From positions 289,045,957-289,109,956 of the forward strand of contig NC_081410.1 of NCBI RefSeq assembly GCF_030272615.1: 64,000 nt of DNA, written 5' to 3'. A model generated the notes under the pieces. That model was not told the DNA's origin. It made no database searches and saw nothing but the letters and a program-made list of their open reading frames with translations. The position numbers were made by a program, and so were the translations under genes. The DNA comes from Cryptomeria japonica (taxonomy: Eukaryota; Streptophyta; Pinopsida; Cupressales; Cupressaceae). Below, piece by piece: positions 47,338-59,039 of the stretch (position 1 is the first letter of the stretch; every line of letters starts with the position of its first letter).

Positions 47338-50029
47338 AAGGGCTGGCTTAATTCAGTATTACTTTCCGCATTTGCATTTCATTTTTACTTAAACACATTG
47401 CATCTCATATAGTTTATTTCCTAACCAATTCGCATTCATAATCTTCACAGCATGTAATCATTTCTTGCACATATAGTTGCATCAATAAAACAAGGTGATT
47501 GTCTAAGTCATTCACCTGTCTACATCGAAAGGAGAGAAGGTGGCCTCATTCCTAGATACTTATTCATGAAGTCTTTAGGAGGTCTTTATTCATTTATCTT
47601 AGATGTCACCTTGTGATTGAGCTTTATCCATGGTTGTGTAGAGGTTTCACTATTAATTCTTGTTACCCAACATCCATCAATTGCTATATATCTCACACTA
47701 ATCACAAGCTCTAAGTCATTACAAATACCTAGTTGGTCATGTAGCTAGTGAAAAATCCAATATTATGTTTTAGCATCGCTATAATCATCATACCCAAGTA
47801 GGTTTCGTTACTTACAAGTTAAGGCAAGAAAATAAAAGTAAAAAAAAAGAGCTATGCCAATATCCACTTCAAGGCAAAATGAACAAAGATATATAACTGA
47901 AATATCATGCAAAAAAAGTGAAATAAAAATATGACTAAAAGAACATGTGAATTACTCCATCAGTGTTATAAATGCCTGTTGGCAATGGAGCAATATTCAA
48001 GAGATTATGGTGTATAACCTCTTCGGAGCCCTGAAAGCTTGTTGGCAGCGAGGCTCTATCCGGGTTGCTTTTGAAGTCAGAAAATATCACGTAGCTAGCC
48101 ACATAGGATTCTAAGGGTCTGTAATGGTTATAAGGGTAGGAATAAACTCAAGTGCACATACATGGGAAAAATAAGATCAAAGTTCTAAGAAATGATGAAG
48201 AATTTTTCCACGACTCCATTCATAGATCTTGGTTACATAGTGTATTAGGTTGGATGGCCTAAAGTCTTCTGAGAATAGATTGAACTCCTATCTTCGAAAC
48301 ATTTCACACCTTTAATCCACTTAGTGCATTTCAGCATGAAAGATGCACACAAATCATCCTTGTTCAAATAGGGATTGCATATTCATCGTGCATCTTGCAT
48401 TAGCATAACTCATATCAAAAATTCATTGTCTCAATATACATCACCTAGAGCATCATGTCATAATAGGTCGGCATACTGGGGAAAAGCTAAAAAAATCCTA
48501 AAAATTAGAGTCCTATAAAAAATCCTAAAAATCAGATAAAGGCCTGAAAAAATACCAAAAACATAAAAAATCAAACAAAATGAAACAAAAACATTCAAAT
48601 ATGACCTTGAAAAAACCCTAAACATCGGAAAACTCAAAATGAACTAAAAATAAAAAACAATAAAAAAAACTTGCAATAAAATGTCTTGCAAGAATTAAAA
48701 ACCATAGTAGATATCCAACAAACACTTCGCATGAAGTTAAACAAAGGATATAACTATCTTATCAAACATCTAAAACCAAAATGATCAATTCTTATCAATT
48801 GTCAATATCCATATCAATGTGATCATTATCTTGTCTTAAACAGAAAAGGATACACTCGATATCAGACAAATCAGTCTTAAACGCGGTCCACAACTTTCTA
48901 ACACCAAACATTATCAAACATCACATCAAACAAATGAAAGCAAAGGCAGAGTCAGTTTTGTTGTTTATTTTTGTCTAATTTGGTTTTTAATCTTTTATCA
49001 ATTGGTGAAGAGCATGTTTCTATGCTACTCAATGATGTCCAAAAGCAACTAGAGGGGCTATGATGAGCATGATCCTTTTCTTTGTTTTTTGTTTGTGGTG
49101 TGAATCAATGAAGTTCTAGGGCAACTGCTCTAGTGGGTGTCTATGATAGGAGAATTCAATTTGTGAATGCCACACATACCTCAACCCCTAGCATAATTCC
49201 TAGAATGGAGGGTTCATTCCTTATCTGCTAATTGTTTGTTTCTTGCAATGAGATATCTATACATCTTGGTTCCTTATACCTCGGTGTACTAAGCTTCATT
49301 GTTACATAATAAGGCTCAATGATGATAATGTATTGCACTATGAATAAAGGAAAAGAAGAGTACTTATCACTATCATTCCTATCATATCATATCAGCTCTT
49401 GACATCAAGTTGACAGAATTGATTCTTCATTTTTAATGTATCTTTTCATCATATTTTTCAAATCTATCTTTCTTACTAACACTTCTTCAAATTCAAGAGG
49501 CACAGTCCACAATGTATTCTGGCATTATAAAAGCATTTATATATATTGCATATCATTTTAAGTGCATTTTCTATTAGTTAATTTGCATTATTACTTAATT
49601 ACGTGCTACTTAGATTCACTTGCATTATCACCTAGCTTAAATGCATCTTCACTTAGATTTCATTGCATTAGATTCATTCAGATAAATATCATATCATGTA
49701 AAATTCATTTTAGTTTAATTATCATATAAATCTATGTTAAAAGCATTAGTTGCACAATCATATCATCACATTATCACATTACATAAAATGCATATAGAAT
49801 CATAGAATACATCACATACATAAAACATCATATAGACACATCATATAAAATCATAAATCATAGAAATAACGCAAGGCATGTAAGATGTCACCAAACTTCA
49901 TATCACATATATCTCAAAAAAGTGTCAAAATACATCAAATCAAGTAAAATACAAAGTATCTCAACTGGCACTGCCTTTATCTCCAAGAGGATCCTTCCTA
50001 CTAGATCTAGCTCCAAGATGTCCAATTGA
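47338..50029 (+). other. Noncoding region of element A between integrase and antisense ORF
   Basis: No coding frame that I can support. Contains gcctgttggcaatggagc and gcttgttggcagcgaggctc (47980-48050), a G-rich TACTGGGGAAAAGC (48474-48487) that could be a polypurine tract, and A-rich runs of repeated aaaaatcctaaaaatc (48490-48680). The last 450 bases are AT-rich with repeated TTGCATTA words. Confidence 0.5.
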
Positions 50030-50713
50030 TACCCTACAAGGACCCATCAACCCCCACTATTTGTCTGTCGACTCGTGTCTCTGCTAGACCCTCTCTGATA
50101 TCTATAGGCTCGATAGCTAGGCTCCCTCTGACCATCGGGAATGGATCTCTCATATGCCTTCCTATATTATATAGCCTCCTGAGCAGAAGTGAAAAATCTA
50201 TTTGACTGCATCTGTGCATCAGTCCCTGGACCAAACAACTGATCATAAGCATCGATGGTCACCCATGCCCTCTGCACCACATCATCTTTCTCTTTCTGGA
50301 GTTGATCTCTATCAGCAATATCCCTATCCATCTCTCCTGCAATCTGATCCCTCTCTACCTCCAAGACTCTATATGCTCTCCAGAACTACTCCCTATCATC
50401 CACCCATCACAGTCTCAAAGTGGCAACTAGATCCTCCAAGATCCTAATTTGAGCTCTCAAAACCCACTCATCCTCACCCTCCTCATCTCCATCTCCAAAT
50501 TGGGGCATCTCAATGTCCTTCCCACCACCATCCCTACTATCACTCCCTCTACTGCCAAATGACTTTGATAGAGAATCATCACTCTCACTACCATCCCAAT
50601 TAGAGCTGCTCATATACTTGGTGTCTCCACTGATGTCTACATCCTCCGCTACCACTACTGCTGCAATCAATCCAGTCTGACCTCCATCTCATCCTCCACC
50701 ATCCTTCCCTCTG

Positions 50714-50744
<31 letters not shown>

Positions 50745-51966
50745 TCCCTCTCACTCTCACTCCTCAAGATCTACCGTGATGAATCTGCTATGATGATATA
50801 GGAACTGTGGGATCCGTCAGTGGCATTAGCATGTGCTGAACCCACCAAGCATCATACTGAGGAGTCACACCTAGATCTGCAACCCTATCTTCTCAACCCC
50901 ACTGCAAAGGGAAAAGATAATCAAATAGTTATAGAAACATGAGGTTATACACAAGGCCCCCAATCCCCAATCTCTTGAGTAATCCAAGCAAAGTAAGCTA
51001 TCACATCTGGCACACCCTGTACCTCCCCAAACTAACAAAGTACCTAGCTAGAAAGATGGATATCATTAACCTTATGCCTGCCAATATGTCAACCAATGAG
51101 ATACCACTATTATCCACAATAAAGTAAAAATTGAGCATCATCAACCCAACTGCAACAATCAAGATACGCTCTCCAAGAGAAGTACTGCAAGATATCTATC
51201 TGATGTCTCTAGTATAGGGTGTTCCCGGAACCCCTATGCCTGATACTAACTATATGTCTATACACATATGGCTACTCCTCAACAAGATCAAAATGAATCA
51301 TCAATCGAAATATATCGATATGCTCCCAATCCCATACCTGGAGAAAAGTGATACCACAACCAATAGATTTATGCTCCAAGTATATAATTCCATGCATCTG
51401 ATGATATAAAGTGGCTAATAATCAAGGACCCCAAGAAAAAACACATTTGTCAATGATCATATCTCAGATGAATCTACCCCATCTGATGGGGAAACCATGT
51501 GTCTGTTTATCAGGAATCAATAGGCCAGCAACAATAGAGAACATAACGACAATCAGGTCATCGTAATCTAGATCATCCCATGGAATCTCATATCGACCCC
51601 GTATATGTAAGTCCTTCTCTAAGCACTCAAACAAATCACATAGTCTGGCAACACCATCATCATGATCGAATGTAACTCAAGCACCATGAATGGTAATATA
51701 TAGAATGCACCACATATCCTCCAGTGTGACTGATGCCTCACTAGTAGGTAGATGGAATAAAGAAGTCTTAGAATGCCACCGCTCAACTAAAGTAGTGATC
51801 ATGGCCCTGTTGTCGTAACCTTTGGCAAGTGCAATATGTGGTACAACCCCAAGTGTTTGATAAAAGCAATCTACTCATCAAGAAGTTCATGATGATGCTC
51901 GAGACCATCTAGCCTCATCTGTCTGCCAACTAGGACAGGGTAATGTGCCTCTGCCATCATGCTCAT
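50030..51966 (-). pseudogene. Antisense PMD (plant mobile domain) ORF of element A
   Basis: Minus-strand start MSMMAEAHYPVLVGRQMRLD at 51966, then a stop and a frameshift near 51815. The PMD core reads TLVERWHSKTSLFHLP, SVTLEDMWCILYITIHGA, DGVARLCDLFECLEKDLH and WDDLDYDDLIVVMFSIVAGL. After decayed sequence come TPQYDAWW and a GRGRGRGRGRG run coded by the CTCCCT repeat, an acidic serine-rich stretch (50407-50670), and a charged helix MEVERDQIAGEMDRDIADRD (50167-50364). PMD proteins occur in transposons and in silencing-related host genes. An antisense accessory ORF downstream of integrase is known from some Tat elements (Grande). Heavily broken. Confidence 0.75.
50718..50755. repeat. CTCCCT hexamer microsatellite, about five to six units
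   Basis: Perfect ctccct units, then tcactctcac. On the minus strand it codes Gly-Arg repeats inside the PMD-type ORF, so it looks like expansion of a coding repeat. Confidence 0.9.
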
Positions 51967-53996
51967 AGGTCATAGGAATGCACTAAAATCTCAGTCAAAT
52001 TTATTCACATTATATTAAAATGGTAAAAGGGGGAGGAAGGGAAACAACCTATCTCAGTAAAGAGGCAGAGCACACATCATAGACATTGCCTCTTTTCCAT
52101 GGAACATGGGTTTGTTAGGGAGACCAATTTTTAAAAATTCATGTGCATGTTTTTAATATAACTTATAATTTCTCAATGCATCATCCATTTGTGTCCAATG
52201 TTTACAAATCATCATCAACTTATAGCCCAAGAATTCCTCATTGGCATCTATCTTTTGACAACACTATGGGTTCACAACACATGGATTTTGGAGAGTAGTG
52301 ACTAGTACATACAATTATTTGTTTGCCTTTTTTCATTAGCTTTACTTTACTATTAGTCATTATAATAATACATGTGTGTAGGGAGTCCTAGCCATTTATG
52401 CATGTATTATTTATTACATATCCAAATCTATAAATGTGCAATTGTCATGTAATTTAGAACACAATGTGTTTTTTAATTCTGTGTTTGAACCTACTACATA
52501 GTGTGTTTTGCACTTTCATCATGCATTTTATAATAGTGTGTTTCTTGCTATGCAAGTGGATGACACATGTTTTACTTTTCCAAAATGAGCAAAGACATAG
52601 ATTTCATTGATTTTGCACATAGATTCAGGTTTTTAGATATATGTTGCCCGATTTTGAAAATACTTTTTTGTTGACCTTTGATTGAAAAGTTATTCCTTTT
52701 TATTACAACAACATAGTCAATCCACACCGTCGATGTCTTCTTATGCAAGTTGATGACCCTTTTAGCCAATGACTTCCTTGCACTGTAGGTGACTATGCAC
52801 AATGAAGGCACGAACCACCCACGTCTATAATTTAATATCATTTCTTGCCAGTTGTATGTGGTAACCAAGGATCTATTGTTTTACAACACATAGATTGAAT
52901 ACTGTATTTTGTATTGGTAGGGACCTATGAGGGTTGTTGTTTCCTGCATGATGACATACACAAACATGACAGGACGGGTGACAATGTTACTACCAAATGA
53001 GTGGATAGACAATGTCTGCTATGAATTTCCAAGATGGGTCTTGGTCTTTGACTACACCAACTTGTATTTGTATTCTTATGTAACATTTTTTTGGTTCCTG
53101 CTATTTTGTAAGACTTTATTATGGAAGAAATGCAATTTTGTGACTCATTTGATCTTTTTCATGTTGTTTTTTGTGTGACAAAACAATGATTGAATAAATG
53201 TTTCTTAACAATGATTTATCAAATTAAATATTAAATTTAAAATAATACATTTCATGATTAAATATTATATGTGATTTAATCAAATCATCCAAAAAAAGAT
53301 ATTATTATTTTTATCTATTCATACATCTTAAATTACTATTTTTAAAGATTCAAAATTACTAATAATACTAAGTGACATTTTTTGAAACAAGACATGATAT
53401 GTCCTCCCTTATTAAAATTTTATTGTCCTCAACCAATTGTAAATAAGTGGCCCAAATATCCTAATGCCAACATGATGTGTCACATGAAACTACATACTCA
53501 GCTTTGAGATTGCATTTGTGAAACAATGCATCTTCTTACAAAGCATCTTGATTTTTTTTGAGAGGTGTACTTTTCCCAATTTTGTTTGTTATGACTATCT
53601 TCAATGCAAAAAAAAAAGATTATTTGCTATTACTTTTGGGTTTCCTAACTTATCTTTTTCTAGCTTGATTCTCAAACACCATAGTTGCACAAACAATAAG
53701 CAACTTGTATGAAAAAATCCCTATTCCCTCTGATGATGTTGTGGATTTAATTTTTGGCATTATTAGAATTATTATAACAAAAGAAACTTCCTCCAAAATT
53801 AAAAAAACACAACTTAGGTACCAATTATCCTTTTTATCTTGAATTTGTTGGGGTACTGCCTAGAAGAAACAACATAGTTTGATCTATTTTCAACTTGTAA
53901 GCTCATATTTTACCCCAATCTGTGAGACAATTTTCAAATTTATGGTGTGACATGTAATAGCCAACACATAATAATGGAGTATTAAATAGTAATATA
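51967..53996. other. Unassigned noncoding DNA
   Basis: A purine tract GGTAAAAGGGGGAGGAAGGG lies at 52022-52041 but no LTR follows recognisably. AT-rich sequence follows; frames at 52572-52868 (minus) and 52927-53178 (plus) show no family motif. Confidence 0.5.
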
Positions 53997-54371
53997 TGTT
54001 GGCATTAGATTGTCATTGATTTCAATAGTTGAGAAGATACACTGGACAAAGATGCAGAGATATCCATTGGACATAGATGCAGAATGAAGAGTGTCTCAAA
54101 GGAAGAAGAGGACAAAGGAAAGGTGATGTGTGTTGTTGTACACTAATCATATCATGTTATCAAAAATTGAAGAGAAGCACTGGATAGAGTTGCATGATGA
54201 TGAATGCTCTAGATGGAGGTCAAAATGACAAAATTGGTGCTATCTCTGTTTGGCATAGGTTGAGAAAAGAAAAATGAGAACAATGCAAGCAAGATGGATA
54301 AGTATGGAATCTTCACTGAGCATCTAGAAAATTTGCATTACACAAAGGAAAGAAGAGAAGAAAGTCCTATT

Positions 54372-54509
54372 TGTTGGTAGTGGGCCAGCATCCCTCATGG
54401 GGATTTGTGACATGGTTTAACAACCTCATGTGGATTCTATAAGTCTAGTGGTTGTATCGGGCATTGACAAGTCAATATTTTGGTGCAACAATAATCCTAG
54501 CTTGTAACA
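54372..54509 (+). repeat. 5' terminal repeat of the TRIM
   Basis: TGTTGGTAGTGGGCC to CTTGTAACA; matches 54577-54714 with no net length change. Shared block: gacatggtttaacaacctc. Confidence 0.9.
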
Positions 54510-54576
54510 AGTTGTATCAGAGCTTGGTCACGAGTTTGAATCACGCAGGCCATGACGAGAGACGTTGGGGGAGGAT

Positions 54577-54714
54577 TTTTGGCAGTGGGATAGTGTCCCT
54601 CACATAAATTCATGACATGGTTTAACAACCTCCTATGGACTCTGTATGTCTAGTGGTTGTATTGGGCATTGACAGGTCGATCTTTTGGTGCAACAACAAC
54701 CCTAGCTTGTAACA
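54577..54714 (+). repeat. 3' terminal repeat of the TRIM
   Basis: TTTTGGCAGTGGGAT to CTTGTAACA; the second base G of TG is T here. Preceded by the G-rich polypurine tract. Confidence 0.9.
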
Positions 54715-55428
54715 CTATTATGCTAACAACAGAGAAAAAAATGCATAATAGAAAAGAAATTAGAAACAAGAAATCATGAAGAAGAGAAGGCAAAACAGAA
54801 TGAGTGGAAAACATAGTAGGTAATCTACAACAAATGAAGTAGAGAGAATACAAAGGATGAAGATTTCAGAGAAAAAAACTAAGAGTAGAGAGTAGACATA
54901 GAAGAGACCAAAGGCAAGAGAGTGTATATCTAAGGAAGATAACATAGAATGTTATGCACATAGGTTAGGGGCAGAGAAAGTGAATACATCAGTAATAGAG
55001 ACCAGAGAGCAAAAGAGAGACATTCAAGGGACATCATTTCAGGGCAGCAGTGAGTGCATATCAATCTGGTTGTAAGAGCTACAAAATATCATGTTTATAA
55101 CAAGGTAATTAATTGTTATTAAAATTTTATTTATTGTATGTAATCTAAGTTGGTGCCCATAAATGTAATCAGATTATTTCTTTGTTAGACTAGATTAGAG
55201 TAGTTGACTCTGGTAGCATTTCTCACCGAGGTTTTTCCCCACCGTGGGATTTCCTCGTATATCTTGTGTTATCAGTTTACCTTGTGTGTATGTGTGCAAA
55301 TATTTTTAATATCTTTTCTCACAATTTTTTATTATTGTTATTAAAGATTTATTTATTTAGAAACTTAAAGTTTTTTTTCTTACCACTAATTCACCCCCCT
55401 CTCGGTGGTCCATTGCATTCCTTCAACA

Positions 55429-58400
55429 TATAATAGTAACATTCAAGGCACAAGACTTTGGGTAACCAAACTATACATAACAACTTATTATAATAGAAAC
55501 TAAAGTACTCATTGGATTCATCAATTGTCACGTACTTCACAATATAATAGTAATGAAATAATTGCATAAAATTTAAATAACCTACCTAAGTAGCAAAACA
55601 TGATATATCCCTTTTATGATTCACATGTTGAGCCATGTAAGGGTTGCAATATATCTGTAAATAGTGACATTAAATGAAGATCATTACTTGACAAGTGATT
55701 TAGAGGTTGTAGTATTCTTAGGACCTTCTACAAACAGGGCTCAAGTCACCAAGGAAAACAATCACATAGGGAGATCTTTCTCCCAACTCACCTAACATAC
55801 TAGGCCTCCTAGACCTAGGCAAATAGACTCAATTTGGTGTGGGAATTAAAATGAATTAGGACCCAAAGGTAAATCTTTCCAAACATGTTCCAAGCATTGG
55901 AAAGGGTCTCTAGCATGAAGAATGATGAGGTACTTCTCAACCACCCAAACTCCTAGTAGCCCTCCTTTTTAGGACTGGTGAAAAGATCTCTCTACTCATC
56001 CCTATTTCTCTAAAATATGAAACAAGAATTGAGTACCCTTTTCAGATACATAAAGCATATCTCAATATGACCATTGATTGTTTTCAAGCATGTTAATAAA
56101 AAATGGCTTCTACCACTACACTAAGGCCCCAATTAGCCCTCTTTTCCAAAGCATCTACCTCTCAAATGCACAAAGATCCTCAACCAATGGATCCAATAGG
56201 TTTCATGCATCACTAAACCACCAAATCAACTATTTTTGGGTGCCCAAACTCTCATTTTTGCAATAGGTTCACTCATACTTACAATTTTACCCCTCTTTAC
56301 ATGTCTGTCACATAGAGATGCTATGCCAAATTCACTTCAAGCTCATACCAGACTTGATACCCTATGTTGAAAACCAAAATTTAAATTTAAAAGACTCCTA
56401 AATCTAACATTCCACTAGGTTATAGCCTTTCCCCATAGTGGAATGGGAGTTTATTTATATTATGGTGACAAAACCCTAGTTTGTGAGGGTTTTAGACCCG
56501 TTTCCACTAAAATGGTTATATCTCCCTCAATACTCAATGGATTTGAGTCAAAAAATAACCAAAATGAAGGTAACTCACCCCTCTACCAAAATAAATGATA
56601 GGTAGTACATATTCTGACCATACAAAGAAGTACAATTTTGTTGTAACGTGAGAAAAACAATCAATTTGCAGGAAAATCAATGGTTTCTTCCTTCAATTCA
56701 CTTCCAAACTTGAACAAAAGTTTTACTTAGACCAAAAGGGATGATTTTAAACATGTAGAGACATTTCCCAATGTTCTCCAACCAATTTTAAAAGTGGGTG
56801 ACCACTGGGTTGCATTCTTACAATTTTGCAACAAAAATTGTAAAGTTGCAAAGCAACTTTTGCAAGATTTTACAACTTTTGCAAGATTTGGTCAAATGAC
56901 CCCAAATGGCTTCAAATCATCATAAATAAACCTAAATAAGCCCAAATAAGAATTTTTACATCATTATTCACCCTAGGTGACACTTTGACAACATTTGACA
57001 ACAATATGACAACATTTTCCCAATTAGGGCCAATAACCAACTCATCCATTGAGTTCCACTTATTACAAATGGTTCATAGGACCTTATTGAATAAAAAACA
57101 TGATAACAAAACATGAAACTAAAATAAACAAGCCTCGTGGAGGCATAACAGTCATTGAGTTCCATTGGATGCTCATGCACCAACAAGCCTAAAATATTAA
57201 TGAGAATTTGAGTTTTACCATTCATGGTGGTGTTCATGTCACCCTCTATACAAGTGTGAAAGACTCCAAGTGGCTATACAAGGTTGAAAAATATTATGAT
57301 CAGGAATATAATTAGAAAAAACAAGAAAATAATTAGCAACATAGGCCACAGGAAAGATTGTATTAACCATATAATGGTTAATATTCCTTGGACAACCACT
57401 TGCATACTATCATAAACATTCAAAATCAGCTACCCTCTAAGAATCATTGCACAATAATTATGTACTGCCACCATGATATATTAAACATCTCAATGGAGCT
57501 TCCCCATGTTACCAATTACCTTCTCATTAGACAAAGCAATTCTATCCTAACTCCTTAAAAGAACACATTTCACACTAATGTTGCTATGTTATTCTTGTTG
57601 ATGGTTCTCCAAGTGTTTGACTTCCATAATAGATTTTGTAATTTGGGCATAAATAGGCCTCCATTGTATGACCTAAGGGTTGATTCTTTTGGTTTTTAAG
57701 TTGAAGCAATAAAATATAATCTATTTCTGCACTTTCTCAATGCTTTATGTCTACAAATTGGCTTTATATGGTCCATACTTCTTGAAAGGATGATTGAGAC
57801 TAGTTGGGACTAAATAGGGACTGAATCCACTTTCCACAACTTTTTATTTTATCAATTTTCATTTAGTAATCAAAAATTTCTATCTTTTTCTTTCCAAACT
57901 AGACCAAACCCTTGGTTGGGTAATGAATGAACAAAAAAATGCATAACTTTTTAGTCGTTAATAGAAAATCCCACAAATTGGGTGGAATGACTTGTTTCCA
58001 TATGTGTTTTCACTTTATTGACTTACAGGGACAAATGGAAGAGTTTTCATGTAATATGTTTGACTGATCAGTCTGATATCATCATCTGTCAGACCACAGA
58101 GACGGGAAGATAGAAAAAGGCACTATACAAAGTAAAGAAGATGTGATCCACCCAATATTTGGTATTGGAATGGTGTAGGAAAACCTTAAGATTCAACCTT
58201 ATGTGATTTGAGGACATTTTTCCAAGTGAAGAAAAATATATGTCTAATTATGCTAAGGATATTGATGGTGTTAGTCATAAATTAATCAGTGTTAGTGTTC
58301 TCCAAATGAAGTTTTGATTATAAACCTAAGTGAGTAATATCTTGGTTACCAATCAACTATATGCTGAAAATGGAGATATAAAGGTACACTTTCATTGTTG

Positions 58401-58599
58401 GAAGATGTATTCAATGTATGTAAACCTTGTGTAGGGTCCTAACCAAGCCTGCAAGAGTTTAAAGCTTACATACATGTAGTTTTAGTGTAGGAGTACCCAG
58501 GCTAGGTCCAACATGTGGAAATTGGTATTTTGTTTCCAATTGATGTTCCCACATGTAATAAGGTATTTTGTGACCATTATGGGTTAGTTGGAGTCATGT
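55429..58599. other. Unassigned noncoding DNA
   Basis: No element boundary or coding frame recognised. A short perfect hairpin (AAAGTTGC, AAA, GCAACTTT) is at 56842-56860 and the palindrome GACTGATCAGTC near 58060. Short frames at 56078-56266 and 56968-57237 (minus) have no supporting motif. Confidence 0.5.
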
Positions 58600-59039
58600 T
58601 TTGGTTTCCTACGTGTTAGGGGGAGCAACATTGTAAAACTTATCAAAGTTGCACATTGTTGTCAAGCAAATTTTGACATCATCTTGGCATAAAGTGTCTA
58701 TTATCACTATTTAAAAAATTGGGTATTCTTGTCCCATACTTGGCTAGAAGTCTGCAAAAATGTGTTTAGCTTGGCCTTATTACCTCTGAGTTTCTTGGGT
58801 CAAATGAGGGTTTAAGGTTTTTGAATTCTAACCCTTCCTATGTTTGAAAAACCTTTATGTTGTATTTTTGCATTATTTTTACCACTTAAAGAAGGGTCGG
58901 TTTATCGTTAAAAGTGTTCCCCCTTAGGTTTTCCCTAGGCGGTCTTTTAAATATTTTCAAAATTTACGCCTTTGCCTATGTCTTTTTCTAATGTTTTTCG
59001 GGCTCCTTAATAATTGTGCAACTCATTGTTAATCCTACA
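58600..59039 (+). other. Possible remnant of a copia 3' end
   Basis: GTTAGGGGGAGCAACATTG at about 58616 closely resembles TTAGGGGGAGCAACATGG of element D (36388), and the following gttgcacattgttgtcaag resembles the D sequence after it. I see no LTR limits. The rest is AT-rich noncoding DNA. Confidence 0.35.

Larger units (their letters stand above)
7381..51966 (+). mobile_element. Element A: Tat-lineage Ty3/gypsy retrotransposon, interrupted and rearranged
   Basis: Order: LTR, leader, gag (11218), protease, G-patch-like linker, RT, then a repeat of protease to RT, RNase H split at 27459/45250, a second RNase-H-like domain, integrase ending at 47337, and an antisense PMD ORF (50030-51966). 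This order, and especially RNase H plus a second RNase-H-like domain, fits the Tat clade. Elements B and C(+D,E) are inserted inside. All genes carry stops and frameshifts. The outer limits are uncertain; no 3' LTR or target-site duplication was identified. Confidence 0.65.
54372..54714 (+). mobile_element. TRIM (miniature LTR retrotransposon), 343 bp
   Basis: Two 138-bp terminal repeats (54372-54509, 54577-54714) enclose a 67-bp interior. The interior holds a PBS-like TTGTATCAGAGCTTGG (54512) and a polypurine tract GTTGGGGGAGGAT (about 54564-54576). A perfect 5-bp target-site duplication CTATT lies at 54367-54371 and 54715-54719. The first repeat starts TGTTGG and both end TAACA. By hand count about 24 of 138 positions differ between the repeats, so it is old. 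It has no coding capacity. No 5S rRNA-like promoter is visible, so it is not Cassandra. Confidence 0.9.
53997..55428 (+). mobile_element. Copia-type solo LTR, carrying a TRIM insertion
   Basis: TGTTGGCATTAGATTGTC to CATTCCTTCAACA, with terminal TGTTGG/CAACA. Its 3' part has the phrase gaggtttttccccaccgtgg followed by ATTCACCCCCCTCTC before the end, as in the D and E LTRs. No PBS or coding sequence follows and no second copy is in the window, so it is a solo LTR. Flanks give TATA on both sides (four bases), weak in this AT-rich DNA. Without the TRIM it is about 1.08 kb. Confidence 0.8.

Noticed and set aside
50718-50755. Regulatory pyrimidine tract
   Set aside because: Better explained as the codons of a Gly-Arg run in the antisense PMD ORF.
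52927-53178. Open frame with hydrophobic C-terminus
   Set aside because: No family motif, AT-rich tail gives Phe/Leu by composition, no context.
54372-54714. Cassandra-type TRIM with 5S rRNA promoter
   Set aside because: No 5S box A or box C-like sequence in the 138-bp repeats.
53992-55433. Target-site duplication of the solo LTR
   Set aside because: Only TATA matches on both sides in AT-rich sequence; not enough to claim a 5-bp duplication.
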